Positions 12,578 through 39,654 of a DNA stretch of 64,000 bases are shown piece after piece. Each line of letters opens with the position of its first letter. Position 1 is the stretch's first letter. The notes under the pieces were generated by a model. That model was not told where the DNA came from. It did not search any database and saw nothing but the letters and a program-made list of their open reading frames with translations. A program made the translations under genes and the position numbers. Source of the stretch: Acanthaster planci (Eukaryota; Echinodermata; Asteroidea; Valvatida; Acanthasteridae); NCBI RefSeq assembly GCF_001949145.1, contig NW_019091414.1, forward strand, positions 514,111 to 578,110, written 5' to 3'.

Positions 12578-14352
12578 AAACAGTTCATTATTTCTTTTAT
12601 ACAACACCTGTATAAATCCTCCTCATCTGATTTGCTGAGTACAGCTGGATCAATTACATTTAACTGAGTCCAACTGGAAGATGTCCAGTTAAGAATCTGT
12701 TAAGTTTTCAACATGATGTTCTAAGCTCGTGTAATCATTTGGCAGCATTTTATCTGTTTCCTTATGTTGGCAGTATCAGCATTACTTACAAAAACAAGTT
12801 CTTATAATTATTTTGTAGAATTGTAAATGGCGGAGCTTTATCGCTCGTCAATTTGCCATAAAAGTAACTTGCGCAACTAGAAGCTGCAATGCAATCTATC
12901 CAGAGGTTTTTATTATTCGTTTCTAACTCATACATGTAGTTATAAATTTGTTGCACACTGCGTGCATTATGTGCCATCTGATCAACAATCCACCAATCAG
13001 ATGACAGGGATTTTTGCAGGTGTTGTACAAAAATAATGTCACCCAAATCATACCAGTAGCAAAAGTGTAGAGAAAAGGCATAGCAAAATGCCTCAACAAT
13101 CCTTGGATACATGTATATTGGATTTGTCAGGTTTTTTCTATCTTGATTTGTTATTGGTGTTTATACTTTGTAAGATATCCTTGGAGAGATTGTCAAATAA
13201 AACAAATACAAAAAGTACTAATAGTAGAAATTACATTTCCAATAATGCCAAATATTTCATGTACACAATAAGTTACTGGTAGTTTATATGAATTAATGTT
13301 ACACAAGTACATGTATAAAGGAACCAGCAGGACAAACAACATAAGACTGGTAACATGTCCATAATGCTACACATTTACTAGTACATGGAACGTGGAACGG
13401 TGCCAATCACAAACATACCATAGACACTACATAATACAACCCCACCTAGCTCATGTTCATTTTCATAGTACTTTACTTACGACCTCTGGGGTTGAGGTTT
13501 TACGCATAGTTCAATCATGTCCATGACTGAGTACAGTCCAGAAGGAAATATCAACCAAATAAACCAGATTACACCAGCTTCTGGGAAATTAAACCAGGAA
13601 ATTATTCATTCTTACGTGTACTGAGCTGTCTGCAATCAAGTCAGCAAAACAGAAAACAGGTACTGTACATGTAAATTTATCTCTTTGCCTTCATACAAAT
13701 TGCATGAATAGTTTACATGGTACAGGTGCGTATGGTGTAGGGCCTATAGGTTTATATGTTTACAATGAAATTTTGTCCCATTGTTTGTGCAAAGTGCATG
13801 TTGGCATAGCAGAAAGCCACCAATGCTGTACATGTATGTATGTGGATCAAGGTCAGGTACGGTACTGTTCATGCACATATCCACAGTGTGCATGTACCAA
13901 ATTGGTCTGTCCAAAATAAAATGCTGGCTCTATACACAATTTAGTGTGGAACAAATAAACTGGTATTGTACGTGGGTAGTGCTTTTGTCTGCTCACACTC
14001 TGTACTCTTCAACCATGTCGACAGACATGCACATGTACATGTCACAGGCTATCAGCATGGATACACACAATATGAATATGAGCATGTACTGTACCATTTG
14101 ATGACAAGCAGAGTGCATGTTTTTGCCTCTTCTGTCGCCAAGACTTAAAACTGATGGAGGTTTTATAAAGTTGATGTTCTGTAGAGAATTGAAGTTTTTG
14201 AAATCAAGTCTGTCTTTTGTTGTGGTTTTCTGATTGTCAATACACCAATGACAGGATGAAGTTCATGTTGCTGAAGAGAAAGAGAGACATGTTCAACTAA
14301 ACCAAGTTTTTTGAGTTTGATTTGAATTTTTGATTTAAATTCCATTCTACAG

Positions 14353-14573
14353 ATCGAACAGATTAATGTAACCAACAAGCCAGAATGGTGTCCATATACA
14401 CATACTCATATGTTATTGATGAGTACAACCTGGCAATCTGTGCCATCGTTACCGTGGTGATGCAGACCATATTTTTCATCATCGCAGCAACGTGCAAATT
14501 TGACAAAGTCACCGATTTTGCAGGCGGAAGTAACTTCGTAGTCCTGGCATTGCTTACTTTTTTCATTTCACAG
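14353..14573 (+). CDS. DUF1295 gene, first coding exon (coding from 14385)
   Basis: An acceptor-like ccattctacag ends at 14352, so bases 14353-14384 are probably 5'UTR spliced to an upstream non-coding exon. Coding runs from ATG at 14385 to CAG at 14573 (63 codons), followed by gtgagt. It encodes the N-terminus [15 protein letters not shown] and the first hydrophobic segment. The 5' boundary is less certain than the donor. Confidence 0.8.
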
Positions 14574-17500
14574 GTGAGTTGATTTGTAGGCCATGTGCCA
14601 TCACCACCAAATATCATAGGGAGAAAAGTCAATGTAGAAAGTTGAAACACTGCTACATCTATTTTCTTTACTTCAAAAAGCAGCCCATAGGAAGAATTGA
14701 AAACATACTTACCCACATGTAACAAAGACACAAACAAAACAGTTTGCCTAGCCTTGAAGACACAATGGAGCTAAGCATGTTAACATGTTGTTGCTTTAAG
14801 TTCCTGTATTGCATGTCCACCAGATATTTGACGGTTTTCAAACTTGACATGATGAGAGTAAATACATGTACCAGCATGTGGTCAGAAATGTTGAGTTCCT
14901 TCTCAAGTCTCTTCAGAACTTCGCAAACTCATCCCGATTACATGATCTACATGGACATATTCTGTAAGTGTCCAAATTCGCAAGAAAAACAGGATTTGAG
15001 ACACATACTGTTCAAGCAAATGGGATTGACAGATTTTGCTATTTTGACCTACAATTCAACACCTGCATGTCACTCTCTTACATACACATAACCCATATTT
15101 CCTGCATCCATTAACATTTTAGTCTTTAGCATTGCATTTTCATAACCACCATCTATCCCTCATCCCAGACCTATACAGCCAGGCAGATTGCTGTGACCAT
15201 CTTGGTTTGCCTCTGGGGTATTCGTTTATCTGGTTATCTTCTGTATCGCATCGTCAAAATTGGTGAGGATAAACGCTTTGATGATATCCGAGGAAACATC
15301 CTGAAATTTGCTGGCTTCTGGTTTTTCCAGGTGAGAAAGAACATACTAGTTGGAATGTTATTGCCATTCTGTTTGAAATTGGAATGAACAATGTGAATTG
15401 ATTGGTATAACCACTTGCCACCGGGGTCCCCGGTACCAGACATGGATGCTTTATACGCGTGGCCGGAGTCTCTGAAATCATAGGGAACTGGGCCTTGTAA
15501 CAAAAGACCGTACTCGGAACAAAAGACCAGGCTGCTGGGCATTACCGACATTTATTCACTCTCAATAGTGGAGATAATCCAGCCATGTTTTGAAACAGTA
15601 TACCACGGTTTTGGTGATTTAGCACGAGCGGATTACCGCTCGGACAAAAGCGCTCCACCACCGCAGGGATGAGCCACACATACCCCTGCACGCTAATCTG
15701 GCCCCTATTCAAGTTGAAAAGAGGTCAGCAGTGCACTATGCCAGGTTCGTCAACAAAAGAAAGTTACATAACACCATACAATCTTGGCTCTTTTTACAAG
15801 GCTGCAGGCCTGGCTAAACTATTCGGGCGTCAGTATATTTTGTCTGTCAGGTTAGAGTAGCCACCAGACAGTCATTCGTGTGGGTGTAAACGTCCATTAA
15901 CTGAAATGATGAATTTTTGAAGAATTTTTAAACTGAAAATCTTGAAAATGTCCCGTTTGTGTGCACTGGATTTTTTAAACCACTCGGCAGCAAGTGGATG
16001 ATAATTTTAGTCAATATAAAAATCCCAGTCCTTGTCATTTTACATGGGCATTATTTGTTGCAAAGTTAAATGTGTGGTGCATGTTTGTGCTTTGGTAATT
16101 TAAATGAATTGTTTGATTTGGGATTCATGAATGTTTAGAGAAATCTGTATCAAAAGTCTATCAGTAACTAAATATCTAGAATGATCAGTTGAGTGGGTGT
16201 GCTAAGACAGGCAAGGAAACACTCGACTGTGTTTCTGTCAACTACCTCTTATTACCCCAGTTCAAATACAGATTGGTTGTCACAGTTTAAGCCCCAACTT
16301 GCAGAGTAACAAATGTAGCAAGGTTTGTTTAAATATTGAGAACGCTCTGCATCATGTGGAGTGAAAATGGCTAGGTATTGAATCCAGAACATATCAACAG
16401 CATCCAAGCCAGAAAGAAGTAGTAATGAGTAAGACATACGTTAAGAATACATCATTGGAATTATGGTCTTTACATCTGTGAGTTTTCATTGTTTACACAG
16501 GCATTGTGGGTCTTCTCCGTTAGTCTGCCTGTTATCTTCATAAATGCAGTCAAAACAGCATTTCGCAGTGAATTGGGAGCTCTTGACATCATTGGTATCA
16601 TCTTCTTTGTCTTCGGGCTGGTCATTGAAACAGTAGCTGACCAGCAGAAGTTTAACTTCCGAAACAAGGCAGAGAATAAGGGCAAATGGTGCAACGTTGG
16701 TAAGAAATGATAGCAGAGGTTGACTGGAAAGGGACGCAAAAACTCAAAGTCTTAGGATGGTCATGCCATGTGGAACTTGTAGCTTCAAAAGAGGGAAAAA
16801 ATTCCAAAAACCCACTGAAACAATTTCAGTAACAAATCCATCAGGTAGAATTACTGCAGCACACAGCATTCACAATTGGGACTCTGTTTATGCAATTCTT
16901 GATAATAATTTCATTCCGTAATACGTATTTCTGTCATTAGACAGACAGAGGCTTTCCACATACGATCCTTTAATTCCTCCTTATTTTTGCTGGCAGTCAA
17001 AGAAAATTCTATCATGGTTGCTCTGAGATAGATAGTTGGAGTTTTAAACTTTGATGCAAGAATGAACAAGATTACCTGGAGTATTATTCATGGTCATTTG
17101 GGTTCGTTACTTTCATGGCAGGCTTGTGGTATTGGTCTCGTCATCCTAACTACCTGGGTGAGATCATCTTATGGCTGGGTATATTCCTCATGAGTTGTGG
17201 TGTCGTCATGCATTGTGAGTGGGTGGTTGTCATTAGTCCAATCTTCATCATCTGTATCTTGCTGTTTGTCAGTGGTGTGCCTATGTTGGAGCAGAAATCT
17301 GATGATCGCTACGGGAGGTGAGTCCTAACAGTTCATTCTACACTCTTCCAGTCCACCATTGCCGCCCCTTCCTTCTCCCTTTCCCCAAGTGTCAACAGGT
17401 ATTGTCATGATAATTTCAACTATAGACTAGCTAGCATTCTTTCTGTTTCCTATGAGCATTACACAGGATAATATCAACTCAAACACTACTGATCTTGGAA

Positions 17501-18177
17501 GGGACAAGTTGCCTTTTTATCTTATTTTTCCGTATTATTGTTGATTTGTATTATTTCTCCAGCCCAGTTACTCCTATTTCTATTTCTGGAATGTTTAATT
17601 GAACTTTTGTAAACATTTCTAGACTTTTTGAACAGTTTTGGATTTAAGCGTTTTGGATTTTGAATTTTGTCTTCTTTGCATGTTGATAAGTGCAAGATAC
17701 CACAGTGGGGAATTTCTGTTACATGTTATTGAAATAAAAAGAGCATTGAATCAGTTGAAGCAGTTGAATTAATTCAGTTTTAGGTGCTCGGATACAAATT
17801 TCAAATGTTGTTAAATTTTGCTGGATTTTGTCAGGTACTTGCCAAATACTGAACAAGGTTGAGAATAAAGGAAAGCTTGGGGGAACTTGTTTTCATGAAA
17901 CATTCTTTACAGAATATCAACCTCATTTAAGAGTTCCTGTAAGGGCACCTTTAATCAATCAAGTATTTCTCTTTGCGAATCCAGTCGGGCAGATTACAAG
18001 GAATACAAGAAGCAGACCAGTCCCATCATCTTCTTTCCAACCAGTCTGTACCGATCACTCCCGTCTATTGTCAAGTGCCTGTTTCTTTGTGAGTTTCCAT
18101 TTTACAACAGCAAGCTTAATGAAGACCAAATAAAGGAAAGTGAAGCCACTGAAGGAACACATATCGTCAGGAGATAA
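14385..18177 (+). CDS. DUF1295 / steroid 5-alpha-reductase-like membrane protein, complete, five exons
   Basis: Exons 14385-14573, 15169-15330, 16501-16699, 17122-17317 and 17985-18177 join in frame to 312 codons and TAA. The family (DUF1295) is related to NAD(P)H-dependent membrane enzymes such as steroid 5-alpha reductases and isoprenylcysteine methyltransferases; the substrate is unknown. Hydrophobic segments lie at about residues 16-35, 50-62, 70-89, 119-134, 144-161, 195-213 and 217-240. The hallmark [14 protein letters not shown] at 184-197 holds the RHPNY motif of the superfamily, preceded by ETVADQQKF at 160-168. [11 protein letters not shown] at 252-262 matches the usual family end, and about 45 further residues are less typical. 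An in-frame TAA lies 21 bases before the ATG, so the chosen start is well defined. All junctions are GT-AG with matching phases. Its 3' end faces the ANKRD gene. Confidence 0.92.
14574..15168 (+). other. Intron 1 of coding part, DUF1295 gene
   Basis: 595-bp GT-AG intron. Nothing else was recognised in it. Confidence 0.8.
15169..15330 (+). CDS. DUF1295 gene, exon 2
   Basis: 54 codons in phase 0 between ctcatcccag and gtgaga. It encodes [20 protein letters not shown] and the conserved KRFDDIRGN stretch, then FAGFWFFQ. The WGIRL and RFDDIR motifs are typical of this family. Confidence 0.92.
15411..15997 (+). mobile_element. 587-bp TTAA-type MITE, copy 2, inside a DUF1295 gene intron
   Basis: Second copy of the element at 4240-4803, in the same orientation and colinear. 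The ends are CCACTTGCCACCGGGG and, reverse-complemented from the right, CCACTTGCTGCCG. The TTAA flanks have decayed (TATAA on the left, ATGATAA on the right), which suggests an older or mutated insertion. It lies in the intron between exons 2 and 3 and has no coding capacity. Confidence 0.75.
15998..16500 (+). other. Right part of DUF1295 gene intron 2
   Basis: The rest of intron 2 after the MITE, ending in the pyrimidine-rich acceptor tcattgtttacacag. No other feature was seen. Confidence 0.75.
16501..16699 (+). CDS. DUF1295 gene, exon 3
   Basis: 66 codons plus one base between tgtttacacag and gtaaga. It encodes [15 protein letters not shown], a membrane segment [20 protein letters not shown] and the QQKFNFR loop that leads to the catalytic-region motif in the next exon. 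Confidence 0.92.
16700..17121 (+). other. Intron 3 of DUF1295 gene
   Basis: 422-bp GT-AG intron with no recognisable content. Confidence 0.8.
17122..17317 (+). CDS. DUF1295 gene, exon 4 with RHPNY motif
   Basis: The acceptor is tttcatggcag and the donor gtgagt. GC completes a glycine codon with the last G of exon 3. It encodes [19 protein letters not shown] and two hydrophobic segments, then [11 protein letters not shown]. Two bases (AG) are left over and are completed by the next exon. Confidence 0.93.
17318..17984 (+). other. Intron 4 of DUF1295 gene
   Basis: 667-bp GT-AG intron, T-rich on the + strand. No further feature was recognised. Confidence 0.75.
17985..18177 (+). CDS. DUF1295 gene, last exon with stop
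   Basis: The acceptor is ctttgcgaatccag. T completes a serine codon, then 63 codons run to TAA at 18175-18177. It encodes [20 protein letters not shown] and a C-terminal tail rich in charged residues ending IVRR. The acceptor was chosen because it is the one that keeps the family sequence in phase. Confidence 0.88.
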
Positions 18178-21100
18178 GTCTTGTTCAAAGACCTCGCTAA
18201 ACTCATTTGACTGCTACCGCAATGATCACCCCTAAACAGTTGATAAATCCATTGCCATTTTGGAAATTGAATGCCAACACACCATTGGAAAAAGAGTAAT
18301 TTGGAGGACCCAGAAATACAAGCTGTCAATCCTGTAAGAGAATCCACTAATAGCAGAATTTCATAGCACGCAGGTAGTGATTTGGTCAGTACATGTAGCT
18401 TTGAGCCTATTTGCTTCACAAATGTGACATGGTTTGTGCATAAGCTTACTTCCATTCCAAGTTTATATATTTTGCAGTGTACGCATGGTTATGTTGGTGT
18501 GTATATGTACATGTGCCTGTTCATTAAGTACATGTACCTTAATTCTTAGGTGGCTTTTTTATGCAAATCTGTACAAACTTCACAAAGAAGCATTTGCTTT
18601 CCTTGCTTTTCAGATAGTCATTCATGAGATGTGAATTCTATTAATGCAGTATTTAAAATTCTGCAACCGTTATCTGCATCGTTGTTATCGGTTTTAAGGC
18701 TGTTTATCCGTTCTATTCTGAGTTGGGCTGCTTTCTCCCTATGACTTTCACTTGGTCTTGTCCATGGCATTCCCTCACGTTGACTCCAAGCAATCATGAT
18801 ATTGTAACACTGACATGTCTACCATCGATGCATGTTGTCCAGTTCAACTCTTATGTTTGGTACATGTATTGATGAGCTATGGTCAGTTCCACAGAATATC
18901 CTAAGAACTTTACTTTTGACTTAGTAAAAACAAGGACCAATTTAATAGACCTGCCAAACACAGAATTCTGCTAAACATATAACTTGGTTGCTTAGAAAAC
19001 AAGTCACCAATCAATATGTCATACACTGCATATTTCTTGAAGCTGGTTCCCAGCTGACATTTGCTAAGCACATGAGCAATTTAATAGGCAGTATTTTCTG
19101 CTGAGCAGCTCTATTGAATTAGGCCTTGTCTGCTAACGAAAAGTTAGCTGGTAAATTGATTTACACTGCTGTTGACTTGTTTTTTACTTGACACAAAAAC
19201 GAGCTGAGCAGTGACTTGTCATTAAGCATTTTCTTAAAACTGAGCCATTGTGTTTAATACTGTATTTATTCCATTTTTGTACAGAAGGTCATTGTATCAA
19301 GTCAGCACATGAAAATAGGCTAGAGTGATGTCCCTGTAAAAAGAGTCACTAGCCTCTTGGGTGATAGTTGGTCAAAGATTGTTGGGATGTCCAAGAAAAA
19401 TGATGATTTCTTTCTGAATAACCCTTACTGCCACCGTATAGATGTGTTGTTACATAAACACATACATGTACTGAAAAGCGAGTTTTGGTATTGATTGCTT
19501 CAGCAACTTTTAAAAAATGTTTGATACGGTGAAACAGCGTTATAGCAAGGTCCTTCAAGCAGGTACCTTGTATTATCAGAGATAAAGAAAAAGATTTAGG
19601 ACCTAACATTTGTCCTTGTAAACATGATTTTGTATTATCAGAGCTGCTCTGTGTGTTTGACTGTATATGTTTGAATTCCTAGTGTGATATCAACAAACAT
19701 GAGATGACAGTTTTGGGGATTTGAATCATACTTTACTCATTTTTTTTACAGCTTCAGCCAAAAAAGGAGAAATGGAATACTGAATTGTTTTTAAAGCAAG
19801 TCTTGATACAGTTACACGTACATAGAGTATATTAGCCATATTGTGAACAAAGTTGGTTTCAAAATTGGATTCAAAGGGTCCTTGTTCTTTGCAGCAGGTG
19901 TTGCATGGGGTTTAGGCAATAGGCTTTTTGCAATGTTTGTATACTATTTAGCAGAAATGTACCTATTTGTATCTTTAACACATGTATGCCAAAATAAAAG
20001 CAAATGTCAAATGCATTTGAATCCAACCCAACTGCCTATAAAGTCTCTTCTCTGAGTGATTATACAGAGTACGTTTATATTCCTGGTCCTATTTTTACCA
20101 AAAATAGTTTGGATCCATTGATAAATTGGTAAACAGACGATTTTCATTTTTGTACTTTTTTAATTACATGTAGGTGTGAGTAGCCATTTAAAATTAAAGC
20201 TGAAAACAGCTAGCAAAAAGTTGAAATGTAAAGAGTGCCCGGAATTTTGTACAGACCAGGTGTACAAAAAGCTGAAAATCAGGGCCAACATATAAGCAAA
20301 AAAAGCTGAAAATCAGGGCCAACATATAAGCAAAAAAAGCTGAATTCTCACTCCCCTGTTTAACTCTGGTGTTTCAAAATGTAAGGTTGTTGATAGCTCC
20401 AGTGCAATGTGAAAATGACGTAGAATTCAGAAACTTTAGGACTTTGGGGTTAACCATGACATGCCAATTTTTCAGTAAGTTTTTGAATTAAAAAAATTGC
20501 AATTTTAAATTTCTCGAACACCTCTTCTCAGGCAAAATAAAAATTTCAACCCTTGCTTTTGGAGAAGTGTTTGATGAAAAGATAATCCCTTGAAAAAGCA
20601 ACTGGGGTTAAATTTCTAGGAAAAAATCGAAAGCCAATAATGAAAGACCAAATCTCATTCCTTTTATCTTGGATGTTAATTCGCTCTTTAATTCTATACA
20701 TCTTGGCAGTTCAAGCATTGGGCTTCACTTTTTTGTACAATAAATTTTTTGATCACACCACCTGACAACAGTACATTTTTGGGTGAATTTCAACGATGAA
20801 ACATCCAGATTGTGTGCAACAGATTCTATCCATCCAATGTTTTCATTTCTGTTTTTCCCCACTCAGTTTTGCGATAACCAATAACACAACAAAAACCAAT
20901 TGCAATAAGAACAATGGATCACAGAGATAGAGCAATATCCTGACAAATAAATGTACTGTAAGGAAACCAAAATGCAACCATCTAAACAGTAAATAAGTAT
21001 AATTGCACACGGGAAAAGAAATGTAACACAAGCACTAACTCTGTCCAATACATGTCGTGGTGAAGGAAATGCACTCATGTATTAACCAAAGGCACAACTG

Positions 21101-23744
21101 AAGTTTCTGTTATTATCTGCAAATTTTCAACGAGAACTTTTCTTCAATCGCTGTGGGGAGCATTCATAATTTTGTTAAAACATTCGTATTTCTCATTTGA
21201 TATATGAAAGGGAATGGCTTGACATGTAAGTAATTGCATGCATAAAACAAAATATTGTTGATTCGTTAGCAGCCACAAGTGAATATTTGAATATGACACC
21301 ACACAGGAATACGGTTGGCCATTTAGTCAAGGCAGGTGTGGCACCCTGAATGCTCAGCTGGTACTACCAACAAGATCAGTATGACTGGTGAAGCCATAAA
21401 TGCCTTTACTATCTTGTGGGGCTAATTAGTATTTATTCATTCAAGGTATATGCACTGCAGCATGCGAGGTGATTACAAACAATTCAAACGCCGTCTCTTC
21501 ACTGTATTTCAGGGCCCACCACTGTTCCATGACGATTGGCTATCAGCATTCCGTGCATGCATTGGAGTGTTGACCCAATGATCCAATGAAAGATATTGAT
21601 CAAAGTTCCCCAGTGCCTTCCCTGTGAGCATGTGACGTCAAATAGTTTAAGCGGATGTAATTCTTACTGGCCAATATCCAAAACAGGCAATGCATGATGC
21701 ATGAGAATTTCTCTACCAAACAGAGAAATGTAAAGAAAAACACAAGCCTTCTCCACGAGATAGTAAAGGCATTCATGGCTTTGCCACTCCCATTGGTCGT
21801 TTTCATGTTGCCACTGTACTGGCATCCGGGTGCCACGAGCGCCTCGACTGAAGGCTGTAAAACAGTAGATGTTAAGTCAACTCAACACTTTCAAACTCTT
21901 AACAACACACACAAAGACATCACCAATAAACCAAATCACATCACATACCACTTAATTAGGCTTTTTAATAGAAGCTGAATCACTAGCTATGGGGGGCAAG
22001 GTCCCAACTTTTGACATCAAGTAATTGAAGACCTTAATTCGTTCATTTTACCGATATCGGATTCAGGATTTCACAGGGGTCTCATTATATAATTTTTCTT
22101 AACATTGCCCAAGGAAAAAAGAGACATCTTTATATTCTTTGAATAAAACAGGCAGTCTCTATACCAAGTAAGTACATGACAACTTGCATCCTTTGTTCCC
22201 AAAACAGTAATACTAGATATCAAACAGTGAGTCCAAAAGAATGGTGGTCAACTGTCCAAAACTTCACTACCTCCAGCCTTTTTGACATTGAGTGGTTGTC
22301 TAAAATATAACATGTAATCATTTCATGCAACAAAACAGGTGGTTCCCAAAGAGTCTGGGAAAGTAATTGTTCTAGGGAAGAGGGATATGTGTAAAAGAAT
22401 CCTAAGCAATTTGATTGCCGCAGCTTTCACCAGATTATCTTACTGTGCTAGTTGACAGGACTTAGTCTTATTTTAGTGAGCCTTGTACAGAAATTGTGTT
22501 GACTACAACAGTATCTACAGTGGAACAAGAAACCAATGGACTGTCTGGTCTTAAAAATAACTAGCCAATTTAGCCAAATTGGAACAGACTAGTTACCATA
22601 TAACTAGTTACTCAACCTAATCCTGATATTTTCAAAATGGTCGTTTGTTAAATTCTATAAACCAACTGGCCACGTCTGTTTCATTAAAAGCAGTTTAACA
22701 CCAAACTGTGACAACATCAAACCAAAAAAGATAGCAAAATGAAAAACAAATCTTTGCCAGAAAAGGATCCTCATATTCAACAAAAGCTTTCAGTTATGTC
22801 AAAAACACAAATTGCAACTCTTGAATAGATTCTTTCCCTATTCAAAAAGCTACTGAAGCTTCTGGTCAACAATATTAGAATGCAACCATCAAACTTGATT
22901 CAGTCACTTTAAAAAGTGAGCAAAAGCAACCTGGGACACTTCTGTCCGTTGCTCACTTTCCCCATTAATTTGAAACAAATCTTCATCAGAAACAGATTCT
23001 TGATTTGTAAAAAAAAATCAATCAATTTGTGTTAAAGAGTAACTCTCTATACATGTGTGAATTTTTCAATATGTAATTACAGACACAGGTTTGATATATA
23101 CATGTATATATATGTATACTTTATGTACATTGTATGACTCTGATAAAAACAACTTTTTATCAATATTTTCTTCCAATAGCTGTTTTTTTCCTCATCCCTT
23201 CAGACAAAAAAAAAATCAATAAACTACACCAAAAGACATCTACATGTCCACCACAAAAGTATCACTTTTTAAGGAAACTTGCTAATAGTTAGGTTCTCCT
23301 TAAGCTGCTTTTCCTTAAGTCTTGTCCCCAACACCACAACTCTTCCAAATCTTTTTAAATTTGATGAACCCCACAAACTGGTAAAATCTCCTAGTCTGAC
23401 AACTGGTCAATCTTGGTCATATTCTCAGAATCTTCAGTATATGTTTGACCGTACAACAATTCTCCTTTAACTTTCAACGAGCCCACGTCCATCTCAAAAC
23501 AACCAGTATCTTAGGCTATTGTGCCTACTGTGTCCACATGAGCCAAGATTCCTTGAAGGACTCTGTAGTGACTACTCATCCACTGCAAGGTCTCCTCCTC
23601 CTTGTTACTGACTCCGCCCATTCCCATCCCAAACCTTGGCCTGGAGTCACCAGCAGTCACTAGACACAAGAAATGATACAACCGTTCCTACAGCACACTC
23701 CTGATATCTTCAAATGGCTTCCAGAACCCATCCCATCTTCACCG
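18178..23744. other. Tail-to-tail spacer: 3'UTRs of two convergent genes
   Basis: This lies between the stop of the DUF1295 gene (+) and the stop of the ANKRD gene (-), with no supported coding exon. Possible poly(A) signals are AATAAA at 19993-19998 on the + strand and AATAAA on the - strand at 21432-21437 (read as tttatt on +). Both are motif-only. A 34-bp tandem duplication sits at 20271-20344 and a TA-rich patch near 23095-23120. Confidence 0.5.
20271..20344. repeat. Tandem duplication, 34-bp unit, about 2.2 copies
   Basis: The unit starts at GCTGAAAATCAGGGCC and repeats at 20271 and 20305, with a third partial copy beginning at 20339. The two full copies are identical by eye, so the duplication is recent. 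Confidence 0.9.

Positions 23745-39654
<15,910 letters not shown>

Larger units (their letters stand above)
9319..14352 (+). other. Non-coding stretch upstream of the DUF1295 gene
   Basis: No supported coding exon. It holds two inverted-repeat elements (about 11360-11950 and 12451-12577) and scattered TACATGTA words. It may be the first intron of the downstream gene if the 9.3-kb promoter is real, or intergenic DNA if it is not. Confidence 0.4.

Noticed and set aside
21600-21980. Overlapping 78- and 94-codon frames on opposite strands in the tail-to-tail spacer
   Set aside because: No recognisable motif, no splice structure, and neither strand shows protein-like conservation cues.
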